Part shown: piece by piece, positions 8,254-15,987 of the stretch
Layout of the letters: each line of letters begins with the position of its first letter
How positions within the stretch are numbered: the stretch's first letter is position 1
NCBI RefSeq assembly: GCF_003634935.1
Contig: NZ_RBXO01000001.1
Span: 434,001-498,000 of the forward strand
Length of the DNA: 64,000 bases
From: Saccharothrix australiensis
Lineage (GTDB): Bacteria > Actinomycetota > Actinomycetes > Mycobacteriales > Pseudonocardiaceae
Direction of reading: 5' to 3'
The notes under the pieces: generated by a model
Seen by the model: the letters and a program-made list of their open reading frames with translations, nothing else
Told to the model about the DNA's origin: nothing
The model's database searches: none
Made by a program: the position numbers and the translations under genes

Positions 8254-10470
8254 GTGGGCCGGTACGCGCTGCTCGTCGCCACCGGCGAGTACGCCGACGT
8301 CCGGCTGAGCCGGCTGCGCGCGCCGTCGCAGGACGTGGAGCGGCTGGCGGCGCTGCTGGAGGACCCCGGGGTCGGCGGGTTCGCCGGGGTGCGGGTGCTG
8401 CGGGACGCCGCCGACCACGAGATCCGGCGCGCGGTGGAGGACGTGCTGGCGGCGCGCACGCCGGACGACCTGGTGCTGCTGTACTTCTCGTGCCACGGCC
8501 TGACCACGGCGGCGCGGCGGCTGTACTTCGCGGCGGCCAACACCGTGCAGGACCGGCCCGCCGGCACGGCGATACCCCGGTCGTTCCTCAACGAGCAGCT
8601 GGAGGACTGCCGGGCCTCCGGGCGCGTGCTGATGCTGGACTGCTGCTTCAGCGGCGCGTACGTGGAGGGGTTCAAGGACGCCTCGTCGGCGGTGCTGGAC
8701 GGCGGCGGCGAGGGGTACGTGGTGCTGACCGCGTCCAACGCCTACGAGTACGCGTTCGAAGAGGACACGGTGTCGTTGGAGGCGCCGCGGGCGTCGCTGT
8801 TCACCGACGTGGTGATCGAGGGGCTGTCGAGCGGCGCGGCCGACCTCGACGGCGACGGGTGGGTCGACGTCAACGAGCTGTTCTCGTACGCGTTCCGGGA
8901 GGTGCGCGGGCGGCGGCCGGACCAGACGCCGCAGTTCTTCGCCCAGTCCGCCGGTCCGCCGCTGCGGATCGCCCGCGCCGGCGGTGCGGTGCCGTCGGTG
9001 GTGCGGCGGTCCGCGTCCTACACGTCCGGCCAGCTGCTGGTGGCGCGCGGGTTCCGGGCCGCGGCGGAACCGGTGTGCCGGACGCTGGGGCCGTGGGGCA
9101 GGCGGTCGGTCGTGCTGGTGGACGGTCGACCGGTGGAGCTGGCGGACTCGGCGGCCATCGCGTCGGCGTTCCAGCCGGACGACCCGCGTGACTCGCTGGG
9201 CGCGTCCTACGTGCGCGAGCTGATCTCCGAGGTGCACGCCACGTGCGGTGACGGCGGCGCGTCGGCGGTGGCCGTGGCGCGCGGCGCGATCACGCGGCTG
9301 GTGGAGGCCATGCGCGACGGGCACGACCCCGTCCGGCTCCTGCACGGCGTGCGGGCGGCGGCCGACGCGGCGGACCGGCTCATCCGGTCGGTGGCGGAGC
9401 CGCTGGAGCGGGGTGACGTGGCGCGGCTGGCGGCGGCGTCGGCCGCGAGCGACCGGATCGGCGCCGTGGTGGGCGAGGTGGTGGCGGTGACCGGGCGGTT
9501 CGGCGCGGTGCTGGTCGAGCCGGGGCTGCGGGCCGGTGTCGACCACGAGGTCGTGCCGGGGCTGCGGTTGGAGAGCGGGTACGTGACGGCGCTGTGCGTG
9601 ACGGACCCGGTGCGGCGGGAGGCCGTGCTGGCGGACGCGCGGGTGCTGCTGTTCGCCGGGCGGTTGCCGGACCGCGCGCTGGCGCTCGTGGACCTGATGG
9701 GCCGCGGTTCGCCGCTGCTCGTGGTGTGCGCCGAGGTGCCAGAGTCCGTGCTGGGCGCGCTGCTGCGGTCCGACCGGCCGGTGGTCGTGGTGTGCGCCGA
9801 GGTGACGGAGCGGCTGTCGGCCGTGGTGGGCGGCGAGGTGCTGGACGACGACCTGCTCTACCGGGCGGACGCCCATTCGCTGGGGCACGCGGCGAAGGTC
9901 GTGGTGACCGAGTGGGACACGACGGTGATCGGGTCGGCGCGGCCGTCGGCGGGTGACGCCGGCCAGGACGTGGCCGGGGTCATCCGCGCGCCCGCCGACG
10001 CCCTGGCGCGGACCGAGCGGGCGGTGCGGGCGGTGCGGAGCGCGGCGCGGGACGGCGTGCTGCGCGGCGCGGGCGTGGGGCTGGGTGAGATCGGGGCGCG
10101 ACTCGCCGACGAGGCGCCGGTCGCCGGGGGCCCGGTCGCGCCGGCGGGGCTCACGCGCCTGGCCGGGTCGGCGGGTGCCGCGGGCTCGGCCGGGCAGGCG
10201 GACCCTGCGGTCGCGGGTCCGGTGGGGTCGGGTCCGGTGGGGTCGGGCTCGGTGGGGTCGGGCTCGGTGGCGGCGGCGCGGGTGGCGGCCGAGGCCGCGG
10301 GGTGGCGGGCGCTCGCGGGTGCGCTGGGTGAGCCGGCCCGGTGCATCGCCGAGAACTCGGCCGTGGAGCCGCACGACCTCGACCCGGCGCTGATCGACTC
10401 GGCGGGGACGGCCCGCGCCGTGGTGGCCGCCGCCGCGCGGACCGCCGCCCGGTTCCTGCTGGTGGCGTAG
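8254..10470 (+). CDS. caspase (peptidase C14) fused to a GroEL-like chaperonin
   Basis: A 738-residue, two-part protein. Residues 1-240 are a caspase-fold peptidase with catalytic H81 (YFSCHG) and C131 (LDCCFSG), plus a canonical EF-hand-type loop at 197-208 (DLDGDGWVDVNE), as in other actinobacterial C14 peptidases. Residues 255-735 align in order with GroEL: TLGPWGRR (278-285), D298, GDGGAS with D333, LRLESGYVT (437-445), VVVTEWDTTVIG (549-560), ADALARTERAV (581-591), GAGVGL and DLDPALI with D710. The aspartates equivalent to GroEL D52, D87, D398 and D495 are all kept, so ATP hydrolysis is plausible. A 15-base repeat encodes a GPVGS linker near residue 660. With EACC1 it forms a probable two-gene defence or programmed-death module: chaperonin as sensor or switch, caspase as effector (inference). 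Confidence 0.82.
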   Translation: MGRYALLVATGEYADVRLSRLRAPSQDVERLAALLEDPGVGGFAGVRVLRDAADHEIRRAVEDVLAARTPDDLVLLYFSCHGLTTAARRLYFAAANTVQDRPAGTAIPRSFLNEQLEDCRASGRVLMLDCCFSGAYVEGFKDASSAVLDGGGEGYVVLTASNAYEYAFEEDTVSLEAPRASLFTDVVIEGLSSGAADLDGDGWVDVNELFSYAFREVRGRRPDQTPQFFAQSAGPPLRIARAGGAVPSVVRRSASYTSGQLLVARGFRAAAEPVCRTLGPWGRRSVVLVDGRPVELADSAAIASAFQPDDPRDSLGASYVRELISEVHATCGDGGASAVAVARGAITRLVEAMRDGHDPVRLLHGVRAAADAADRLIRSVAEPLERGDVARLAAASAASDRIGAVVGEVVAVTGRFGAVLVEPGLRAGVDHEVVPGLRLESGYVTALCVTDPVRREAVLADARVLLFAGRLPDRALALVDLMGRGSPLLVVCAEVPESVLGALLRSDRPVVVVCAEVTERLSAVVGGEVLDDDLLYRADAHSLGHAAKVVVTEWDTTVIGSARPSAGDAGQDVAGVIRAPADALARTERAVRAVRSAARDGVLRGAGVGLGEIGARLADEAPVAGGPVAPAGLTRLAGSAGAAGSAGQADPAVAGPVGSGPVGSGSVGSGSVAAARVAAEAAGWRALAGALGEPARCIAENSAVEPHDLDPALIDSAGTARAVVAAAARTAARFLLVA
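10216..10270 (+). repeat. 15-base in-frame repeat encoding a Gly-Pro-Val-Gly-Ser linker
   Basis: Three full units (GGTCCGGTGGGGTCG, the same again, GGCTCGGTGGGGTCG) and a partial fourth lie in the 3' part of the caspase-chaperonin gene. In protein this is a flexible GPVGS/GSVGS segment between the chaperonin's GAGVGL element and its last helices, where GroEL has an equatorial loop. The in-frame unit allows length change without loss of the gene. Confidence 0.8.
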
Positions 10471-10598
10471 CCGGCGGTGGCTCGTCCGAGCGAACCGCTC
10501 CACACGTTCGTAGTCCCGGTCGAGGGGTGCCGCGCCGCCCTGGCGGATAGTCGGGTGCGGACGGCGGAGTGCGGCCGGGGACGACGCGGAGGTGCGCG

Positions 10599-11372
10599 AT
10601 GCGGGGCAGGTCGAGTCTGATCGCGGCGGTGGTCGCCGTGCTGGTGGCGACGGCCGCGCCGGCGGCGGCCGGGCCGCGCATCGTCGGCGGCGGTGTGGCG
10701 ACCGGCGACTACCCGTGGATCGTCGCGATCTACGACGGTGGCGGCGTGCACTACTGCGGGGGCTCGCTCTTCCGGGCGCGGTGGGTGATCACGGCCGCGC
10801 ACTGCGTCGACACGCCCGAGCCGACCGGCGGACCCGGTGACATGAAGCTGCGCGTGGGGTCCAAGGACCTGCGGCGGGGTGGTGTGACCGTCGGGTGGGA
10901 GCGCGCGATCCGGCACCCGCGGTACGACGGCGACAAGTACGTGCACGACATCGCGCTGATCAAGCTGGCGCGGCCGGTGGCGGAGCGGCGCTCCGTCGAC
11001 CTCGCGCCGAACCGGGACTGGGACGGCGAGGTGCTCACGCTGCTCGGCTGGGGCCAGACCTGCCCCGCGTACCAGTGCGACCGGGGATCACGCGTGCTCA
11101 AGGCGTTGGAGGCGCGGGCGCTGTCACCCGGCGCCTGCCACTCGCGGGCGACGGGGTTCGAGCCGGACACCGAGCTGTGCCTGGACTCCACACCGCAGGC
11201 CACCGCGTGCTACGGCGACTCGGGCGGCCCGGCGCTGTGGCGCGGCGACGGGACGTGGCGACTGGTAGGCGTGACCACGCACGGCAGCGAGTCGTGCGGC
11301 GACGAGGACACCATCCACACGAAGGTCCCCGCCTACCGCAACTGGCTGAACGCAACCACCGAAGGCCACTAG
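10599..11372 (+). CDS. secreted trypsin-fold serine protease
   Basis: A 257-residue S1-family protease. The ATG at 10599 follows CGGAGG. A signal peptide covers about residues 1-24 and the mature chain would begin at I28 in IVGG after a very short propeptide. The catalytic triad is complete: H68 (TAAHC), D117 (HDIAL) and S208 (GDSGGP). Six residues before the serine, where trypsin has the aspartate that selects Arg/Lys, this enzyme has T202, so trypsin-like specificity is not expected. Several cysteines are positioned for disulphides. It lies 128 bases after the caspase-chaperonin gene; export makes a shared function unlikely. Confidence 0.9.
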   Translation: MRGRSSLIAAVVAVLVATAAPAAAGPRIVGGGVATGDYPWIVAIYDGGGVHYCGGSLFRARWVITAAHCVDTPEPTGGPGDMKLRVGSKDLRRGGVTVGWERAIRHPRYDGDKYVHDIALIKLARPVAERRSVDLAPNRDWDGEVLTLLGWGQTCPAYQCDRGSRVLKALEARALSPGACHSRATGFEPDTELCLDSTPQATACYGDSGGPALWRGDGTWRLVGVTTHGSESCGDEDTIHTKVPAYRNWLNATTEGH

Positions 11373-11466
11373 CCCACACCCCCTCCAGCCTCCCCTCCCC
11401 TCCTGCTCCCCCCACTCGCTCCCCCCTCGCTCGCTCCCCCGCGAGGCCGCGTCGGTGGTTCACGGC

Positions 11467-11507
11467 GCGAGTCCTGCCGATCACGCTTTTCGATCGGCAG
11501 GACTCGC
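11467..11507 (+). terminator. strong bidirectional hairpin terminator
   Basis: A perfect 15-base stem, GCGAGTCCTGCCGAT (11467-11481) with ATCGGCAGGACTCGC (11493-11507), closes an 11-base loop containing CGCTTTTCG. It lies between the convergent protease and hydrolase genes and could stop transcription from both sides. There is no downstream U-run, as is usual for actinobacterial hairpins. Confidence 0.75.
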
Positions 11508-11534
11508 CCCGTGTGCCGCCGACTAAAAGGCGGC

Positions 11535-11615
11535 CGAGCCGCCCGACGGAGTCGGGCCATTCAACACCGAGCCGCCCGACGAAGTCGGGCCATTCAACAC
11601 CGAGCCATTCAACAC
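11535..11615 (-). repeat. 33-base tandem repeat with embedded hairpins, 3' of the hydrolase gene
   Basis: Two 33-base units (11535-11567 and 11568-11600) differ at one base. A third copy at 11601-11615 has lost its middle 18 bases. Each full unit contains GCCCGAC-GNA-GTCGGGC, a 7-base stem with a three-base loop. Read on the minus strand they follow the hydrolase stop codon directly and lead into CCTTTTAG, so they probably form a serial terminator. The missing 18 bases in copy 3 span exactly one hairpin. Confidence 0.7.
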
Positions 11616-11618
11616 CGT

Positions 11619-12896
11619 TCAGCTCACGAACCGGGTGTCCGGGTGCCGGGCCGGGCCGTGGTCGAACAGGCGGCCGTCGCGGTGCTTCAGGTGCACGTCG
11701 AAGAACCGGGCGACGTAGTCGTGCTGGGCGTCGAGCGACTTCTTCGCGTCGATCGCGCCGACCAGCTCCTCCTGCTTGCCCGGCTTGAGCAGCGACGCGA
11801 CCTGCGGCGTGACGAACTGGAGGTCGGTGAAGCTGTAGTGCGTGGACCGGTCGAAGTGCAGGTCGCGCTTCCACCCGCGCTGCACCTCCCAGAACTTCGC
11901 CCACGTCGGCCCGAGCCGGGTGTCGACGTGCGAGTGCTCCCACCGCTCGCCGGTCTCCGGGTCGACGAAGTCACCACCGACCAGCAGGAACGGGCGGTCC
12001 AAGCCGTGCTTCACGACGTCGCCGAACTGGCCGTCGTCCCAGCCCATCGAGCCGTCGATGTTGATGCCCGCGTCGAACCGGCGGTCTTGGAACATCGTCT
12101 CGCCGGTCGTGTAGCCGCCGTAGGAGTGGCCGAACATACCGACCTCCGTCAGGTCGAGCGAGCCCGCCAGGCCGCGTGGCAGCGGGTCGCGCTCGGCGTC
12201 CGGGTTGTCGCCCCGGTCCAGGCGGGCGAGTTGGTCCAGCACGAACCGGGAGTCCGCGACGCGGGTGTCGATCGCGGTCTTGCGGACCGCCGGGTCGAGC
12301 TGGTCGACGGTGCCGGGCACGACGCGCCCGCCCGGAAACTCCACGACGGCCGCCTCGTGGGTGTGCGAGACGGACGCGACGACGTAACCCCGGCTGGCGA
12401 GGTCGTCGGTGAGGCCGGTGTTCAGCTCCTTGGCGCTGCCGAACCCGTGCGAGAACACGACGACCGGCCAGCCGCCGCGGGTGCGGTCGGCGGTGGCGCC
12501 GGTGCGGGCGTGGCGCTTGGCCGAGCCCCAGTCGATCGAACCGGCCGGTAGCTCCAACAGGTACGGGCCGGCGGCGACCTCGTCCAGGACGCCCCGGATG
12601 CCCGGTGGTATCCAGGTCGCGCGCTCGCCGCCGCGGTGCGCCGGGTAGGTCAGGGTGACCATCAGCTCGCGCTTCTCGGCCGGTCGCCACGGGTCCGGGC
12701 GGTTGTCGACCAGGTGCAGGTCGGTGGTGCCGACCGGGTACCGGCCGCTCAGCGGCGGCATGGTGAGCTTCGCACCGGCGGCTGTCGTGGTGGTGGTCCC
12801 GGTCGTGGGGTCGGCTGACGCGGGTGGGGCGAACAGGGTGGCGGCCACCGCGAGACCCGCGGTCAGGCCGAGTGCGCGGACGCGTTTCGAGGACAC
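11619..12896 (-). CDS. secreted alpha/beta hydrolase (chlorophyllase/PAF-acetylhydrolase-like lipase)
   Basis: A 425-residue exported esterase. GTG at 12896 follows GAAGGAGGGG. Residues 1-28 are a signal peptide (PPASA cleavage region), followed by a Thr-rich spacer. Core motifs are the oxyanion loop SHGFG (149-153), the nucleophile elbow GHSYGG with S258, a following INIDG with D281, and STHYSF supplying the likely catalytic histidine. Platelet-activating-factor acetylhydrolase-like and chlorophyllase-like enzymes share this pattern; the substrate is unknown, probably an ester or lipid outside the cell. Transcribed toward the secreted protease, with two terminator structures between them. 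Confidence 0.87.
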   Translation of the reverse strand: MSSKRVRALGLTAGLAVAATLFAPPASADPTTGTTTTTAAGAKLTMPPLSGRYPVGTTDLHLVDNRPDPWRPAEKRELMVTLTYPAHRGGERATWIPPGIRGVLDEVAAGPYLLELPAGSIDWGSAKRHARTGATADRTRGGWPVVVFSHGFGSAKELNTGLTDDLASRGYVVASVSHTHEAAVVEFPGGRVVPGTVDQLDPAVRKTAIDTRVADSRFVLDQLARLDRGDNPDAERDPLPRGLAGSLDLTEVGMFGHSYGGYTTGETMFQDRRFDAGINIDGSMGWDDGQFGDVVKHGLDRPFLLVGGDFVDPETGERWEHSHVDTRLGPTWAKFWEVQRGWKRDLHFDRSTHYSFTDLQFVTPQVASLLKPGKQEELVGAIDAKKSLDAQHDYVARFFDVHLKHRDGRLFDHGPARHPDTRFVS

Positions 12897-13002
12897 TGGA
12901 TGAACCCCTCCTTCGCCGTGTGTCGGCGAAGATCATGCTGGCAAGGGGTGGCTTGCACGCGCGTCAGCCTGTCGGTTGAGCCGTGGTCCGCCGCGAGGGT
13001 GA

Positions 13003-13758
13003 TCACGGCAGCCAGGACACGTGCCCCCGCAAGACCGTGTAGCCGACGAAGGCCACCACGTCCAGCAGGGTGTGCGCGACGACCAGCACCCACAACCGGT
13101 TCGTGCGCTGCCAGACCTTGCCGAACACCAGGCCCATGACCACGTTGCCGACGAACCCGCCGAACCCCTGGTACAGGTGGTAGGAGCCACGCAGGACGGC
13201 GCTCGCCAGCAGGGCGGTGTGGTCGCGCCAGCCGAGCTGCCGGAGCCGGGTCAGCAGGTAGCCGACCACCAGGACCTCCTCGGCCCAGGCGTTGCCCGCG
13301 GCCAACAGGATGAGCACGGCGCTCCGCCACCACGACTCGTCCAGGGTGGACGGCTGGACGGCGAGGTTCAGCCCGAGCTGCCAGGCGACCAGGTAGAAGA
13401 CCAGTCCGGGTATGCCGATGACGGCGGCCAGGCCGAGGCTGCCCAGGGCGTCCGGGCCGATCCGCGTGCGGTCCAGGCCGAGCGCCTTGAGCCGGGTGCC
13501 GCCGCGCCACAGGAGGTACAGGCCCAGGCCGCCCCACGCGGCCAGCTGCACCACGCCGAGCAGTTGCGCGAGCAGGTCGAGCAGGTCGAAGCGGGCCTGC
13601 GGGGCGTTGATCGCCACGGACTGCTGGTTGAGCGGCTGCGGCTTGAGCAGGCTGTCCAGCAGCCGGACCAGGCTGCGCAGCCCGGACAGGCCCAGCGTGA
13701 CGGCGAAGACCAGCAGGATCTCGACCTGGTAGCCGCGGCGGGCCTGTTCCTCGATCAC
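13003..13758 (-). CDS. CPBP-family intramembrane metalloprotease
   Basis: A 251-residue polytopic membrane protein of the CPBP/Abi family (related to type II CAAX prenyl proteases). The conserved motifs are EEVLVVGYLLTR (EExxxR-like), RGSYHLYQG supplying a histidine, and HTLLDVVAF near the C-terminus. About six hydrophobic helices are visible. Bacterial members act in protein processing, bacteriocin self-immunity or unknown pathways; no bacteriocin gene is adjacent. It lies 106 bases upstream of the secreted hydrolase on the same strand, and that hydrolase has its own ribosome-binding site. Confidence 0.85.
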   Translation of the reverse strand: MIEEQARRGYQVEILLVFAVTLGLSGLRSLVRLLDSLLKPQPLNQQSVAINAPQARFDLLDLLAQLLGVVQLAAWGGLGLYLLWRGGTRLKALGLDRTRIGPDALGSLGLAAVIGIPGLVFYLVAWQLGLNLAVQPSTLDESWWRSAVLILLAAGNAWAEEVLVVGYLLTRLRQLGWRDHTALLASAVLRGSYHLYQGFGGFVGNVVMGLVFGKVWQRTNRLWVLVVAHTLLDVVAFVGYTVLRGHVSWLP

Positions 13759-13948
13759 CCGTGCAGGTTAACCGCGCCGCGTGGGCAGCCGCGCCGCTCG
13801 GGCCGGGACCGCCGCGCCACGTGGGTCGGGCTCGGCGGAGCGGTGGGGTGGGGTGGCGCGGCCCGGCGCGGCGATGCGGCGGCGCGGCGCGGCTGTGCGG
13901 CTGTGCGCGGCTGGTGGCGATGTGCGGTTGTGCGGCGATGCGGTGCGG
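13759..13948. other. low-complexity intergenic DNA
   Basis: About 190 bases with strong strand bias for G and T and many short GTGCGG/GGCGCGG runs, between the stop of the DUF2470 gene and the start of the CPBP protease. No gene, hairpin terminator or promoter motif stands out. Confidence 0.5.
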
Positions 13949-14707
13949 TCAGCCGCGTTGGGCCAGGAAGGGGCAGCCCATCAGCCTGCGCAGCTCGACC
14001 GCCAGTTCACCCGACGTCGCCACCGGCCGCGAGAACGCGATCCGCACGTCGTGGTCCTCGTCCGACGTCTCGACCCGCAGCCGCAGCCCGAACCGGTCGA
14101 GCCCGAGCGGTCGGACGTGGCCGCCGCGCAGGCCCTCCGGCAGGTGCTGGGAGAGCAGGCCGACGACGTCGCGGTGCGACAGCTCCAGGTGCCGCAGCCA
14201 GTGGTCCTCGTGCTGGTGGAACGGGTCCGGGGTGGCCTGCGCGAACAGCTCCGGCCGCAGCGACGTGGTGCCCTCCGCGTCCGCCACCACGAGCGACGCG
14301 GGCGACAGCCGCAGCACCGCCGCGCCGTGGCCCACGTCCAGCAGGCGCGGGTCGGGGCGGTGCTCCGCGACCTCGATGCTCGCGGCGCGGGCCTCCGCCG
14401 GGGCCAGGGTGCGCAGCCAGCCGGTGATCCAGAGCAGGCCGCGCACCGGCTCGCGCAACTGCACGGGCGCGTGGTCGGCGACCTCCAGCATGGCGGTGAC
14501 CTCGGTGCCCCGCGCCGCCTCGGTGAGCGGGTGGCCGTCGGGCAGCAGGATCGTGGTGTCACCGGAGGCGTGCACGTGGTGCAGCACGGGGACGACGCGG
14601 TTCTCCGCGCCGTCCGACGGCAGCAGCGCGGCCCGCCCGCCCCTGGCGGCGATGGTCCGGGCCCGCTCCGCGGGGCGCGGAGCGGGCGGTCGACGGGTCT
14701 GGGTCAC
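13949..14707 (-). CDS. DUF2470-domain protein, iron-regulated (haem-utilisation HugZ-like C-terminus)
   Basis: A 252-residue protein starting at GTG 14707 after GGAGGTGAGC. The C-terminal third, from HWLRHLELSHRDV to RRLMGCP, matches DUF2470, found at the C-terminus of HugZ/HutZ haem-degrading proteins. The N-terminal two thirds resemble the FMN-binding-split-barrel-like half of that family but I see no firm haem-ligand motif. A perfect iron-box palindrome lies 14 bases upstream, so the gene is probably repressed by IdeR/DtxR when iron is plentiful, which fits haem or iron acquisition. Confidence 0.78.
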   Translation of the reverse strand: MTQTRRPPAPRPAERARTIAARGGRAALLPSDGAENRVVPVLHHVHASGDTTILLPDGHPLTEAARGTEVTAMLEVADHAPVQLREPVRGLLWITGWLRTLAPAEARAASIEVAEHRPDPRLLDVGHGAAVLRLSPASLVVADAEGTTSLRPELFAQATPDPFHQHEDHWLRHLELSHRDVVGLLSQHLPEGLRGGHVRPLGLDRFGLRLRVETSDEDHDVRIAFSRPVATSGELAVELRRLMGCPFLAQRG

Positions 14708-14720
14708 CGCTCACCTCCGT

Positions 14721-14738
14721 AGTTAGGCAAGCCTAACT
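14721..14738 (-). promoter_or_regulatory. iron box (IdeR/DtxR operator)
   Basis: The 18-base AGTTAGGCAAGCCTAACT is a perfect palindrome with the TTAGGC/GCCTAA half-sites of IdeR/DtxR operators. It ends 14 bases before the GTG of the DUF2470 gene, a position where binding would block transcription. It also lies about 110 bases upstream of the plus-strand gene at 14850, so could affect that gene too. Confidence 0.85.
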
Positions 14739-14849
14739 TGGAGACGGGTGCGGAAGGAAGTCCCACAATCGGTTTATCGGTTCGTGGTTGCCCGCTGACG
14801 GGTGGGCGCGGGGGCCCTAGCCTGGGTGCCGCCTTGGCGGAGGTGGGCC

Positions 14850-15323
14850 GTGGTGGTGCCGAACAAGCCGTCCACCGGACGTGCGGCTCTCGATGACCCG
14901 TGGACCAGGCACTGCCTGGAGATCGCCGGTCGGCGGGCGTTCTGCTGGGTGGTGGTCGGCGTGCTCGCGTTCTGCGGGCAGTTGGCGCTGGTGTTCCTCG
15001 CCGGCGCGTCGTCCGACCTGCCCGTGGTGCTGCTGGTGCTGTCGGTCGCCGTGTTCGGGTTCGCGTCGTACCGGCGTCGGCCGATCGCGCACCTCATGGC
15101 CGATCGCGAGTGGCGGTACGTGCGGGTGCACTGGCGCAACGGGCTCCTCGTCGTGCACGGCGCGCGGTCGGCGGTGCTGGACGTCAGCGCCGGTCCGCTC
15201 GCGCGCGGGCGGATCACCCGGCACCGCCGGGCGTGGCTGGTCGTGCCCGACCGGGAGGGCAACACGGTGGTCACGTTCCGGGGCGTGCCGAGGTTGTTCC
15301 CGGCCCGCGTGCGGCGGCGGTGA
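14850..15323 (+). CDS. small membrane protein, paralogue 1
   Basis: A 157-residue protein of no recognised family. GGCGGAGG precedes the GTG at 14850; an adjacent GTG at 14853 is equally possible. The N-terminus has DPWTRHCLEIAGRRAF, then two hydrophobic helices (about residues 31-54 and 56-68), then a basic C-terminal domain of beta-like character (WRYVRVHWRNGLLVVHG). The next gene has the same architecture and shares the W-T-(R/K)-x-C-L motif before its membrane helices, so the two are probable paralogues. Topology is a short cytoplasmic N-terminus, helical hairpin and cytoplasmic C-domain (inference). Confidence 0.6.
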   Translation: MVVPNKPSTGRAALDDPWTRHCLEIAGRRAFCWVVVGVLAFCGQLALVFLAGASSDLPVVLLVLSVAVFGFASYRRRPIAHLMADREWRYVRVHWRNGLLVVHGARSAVLDVSAGPLARGRITRHRRAWLVVPDREGNTVVTFRGVPRLFPARVRRR

Positions 15324-15405
15324 GTTTTCTCTCCACCCGTTTCGGTGATCGTCTTTTCGGGTAATCCCGTCGGTGGCGACCCTTTCTGGTTGTGTGGGAG
15401 CAGTG

Positions 15406-15870
15406 GTGGGCGAGGAGTGGACGAAGCGGTGCCTGACCCGCGCGGACCAGCGCGCGGTGGGGTTCATCGGGCTCGCGCTGCTGTCGTTCGTCGTGCTGTG
15501 GCTGGTGTCCCTCTGGGTCGGGTCGCGCTGGGTCTTCGTGCTCGTCCCGCTGTGCGTCGAGTTCGCGGTGCCCGGCTTGCGGCACTTCTTCAGCCGGCAC
15601 GTGATGCGCCGCATCGTGAAGGCTTTCCCGTGGCACCAGGTGGCCGTGTCGTTCGTGCCCGGTCGGGCGCGGGTGGGGCGGCAGGCGTACCTGGAGACCG
15701 CCGGGTCGGACCGGACGTTCCTGCGGCTGCCCGAGATGCCGGAACGCGTGCGCGAGCAGGTGCGGCGCTCCGGGCGGCTGTGGCTGGCGGGGCCGGACGC
15801 GCGCGGGCGGACCGCCGTGCTGACCCCGGACACGCCGTTCGTGACGCTGGGCCGGGTCGTGATCCGCTGA
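15406..15870 (+). CDS. small membrane protein, paralogue 2
   Basis: A 154-residue protein with no recognised family. The open frame extends back to a GTG at 15373 without a ribosome-binding site; GGGAG at 15396-15400 favours GTG 15406. GEEWTKRCLTRADQRAV precedes two hydrophobic helices (about residues 20-55), followed by a soluble domain (WHQVAVSFVPGRARVGRQ). It resembles the preceding gene in layout and in its W-T-K-R-C-L motif. The 82-base gap suggests cotranscription. Confidence 0.55.
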   Translation: MGEEWTKRCLTRADQRAVGFIGLALLSFVVLWLVSLWVGSRWVFVLVPLCVEFAVPGLRHFFSRHVMRRIVKAFPWHQVAVSFVPGRARVGRQAYLETAGSDRTFLRLPEMPERVREQVRRSGRLWLAGPDARGRTAVLTPDTPFVTLGRVVIR

Positions 15871-15987
15871 CGCACCGCCCGGCTGCCGCGAACCGCGCCC
15901 CGCCCCCGCTCCGAACCGCGTCCTGCCCCGAATCGCGCCGGGCCCCGAACCGCCGCCGGGCGCTGATCCGCACCGGGCCGGCACGGG

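Noticed and set aside
12863-13537. Minus-strand ORF overlapping the CPBP protease and hydrolase start
   Set aside because: Shadow frame of the CPBP gene; it has the Arg/Pro/Ala-rich composition of out-of-frame GC-rich DNA.
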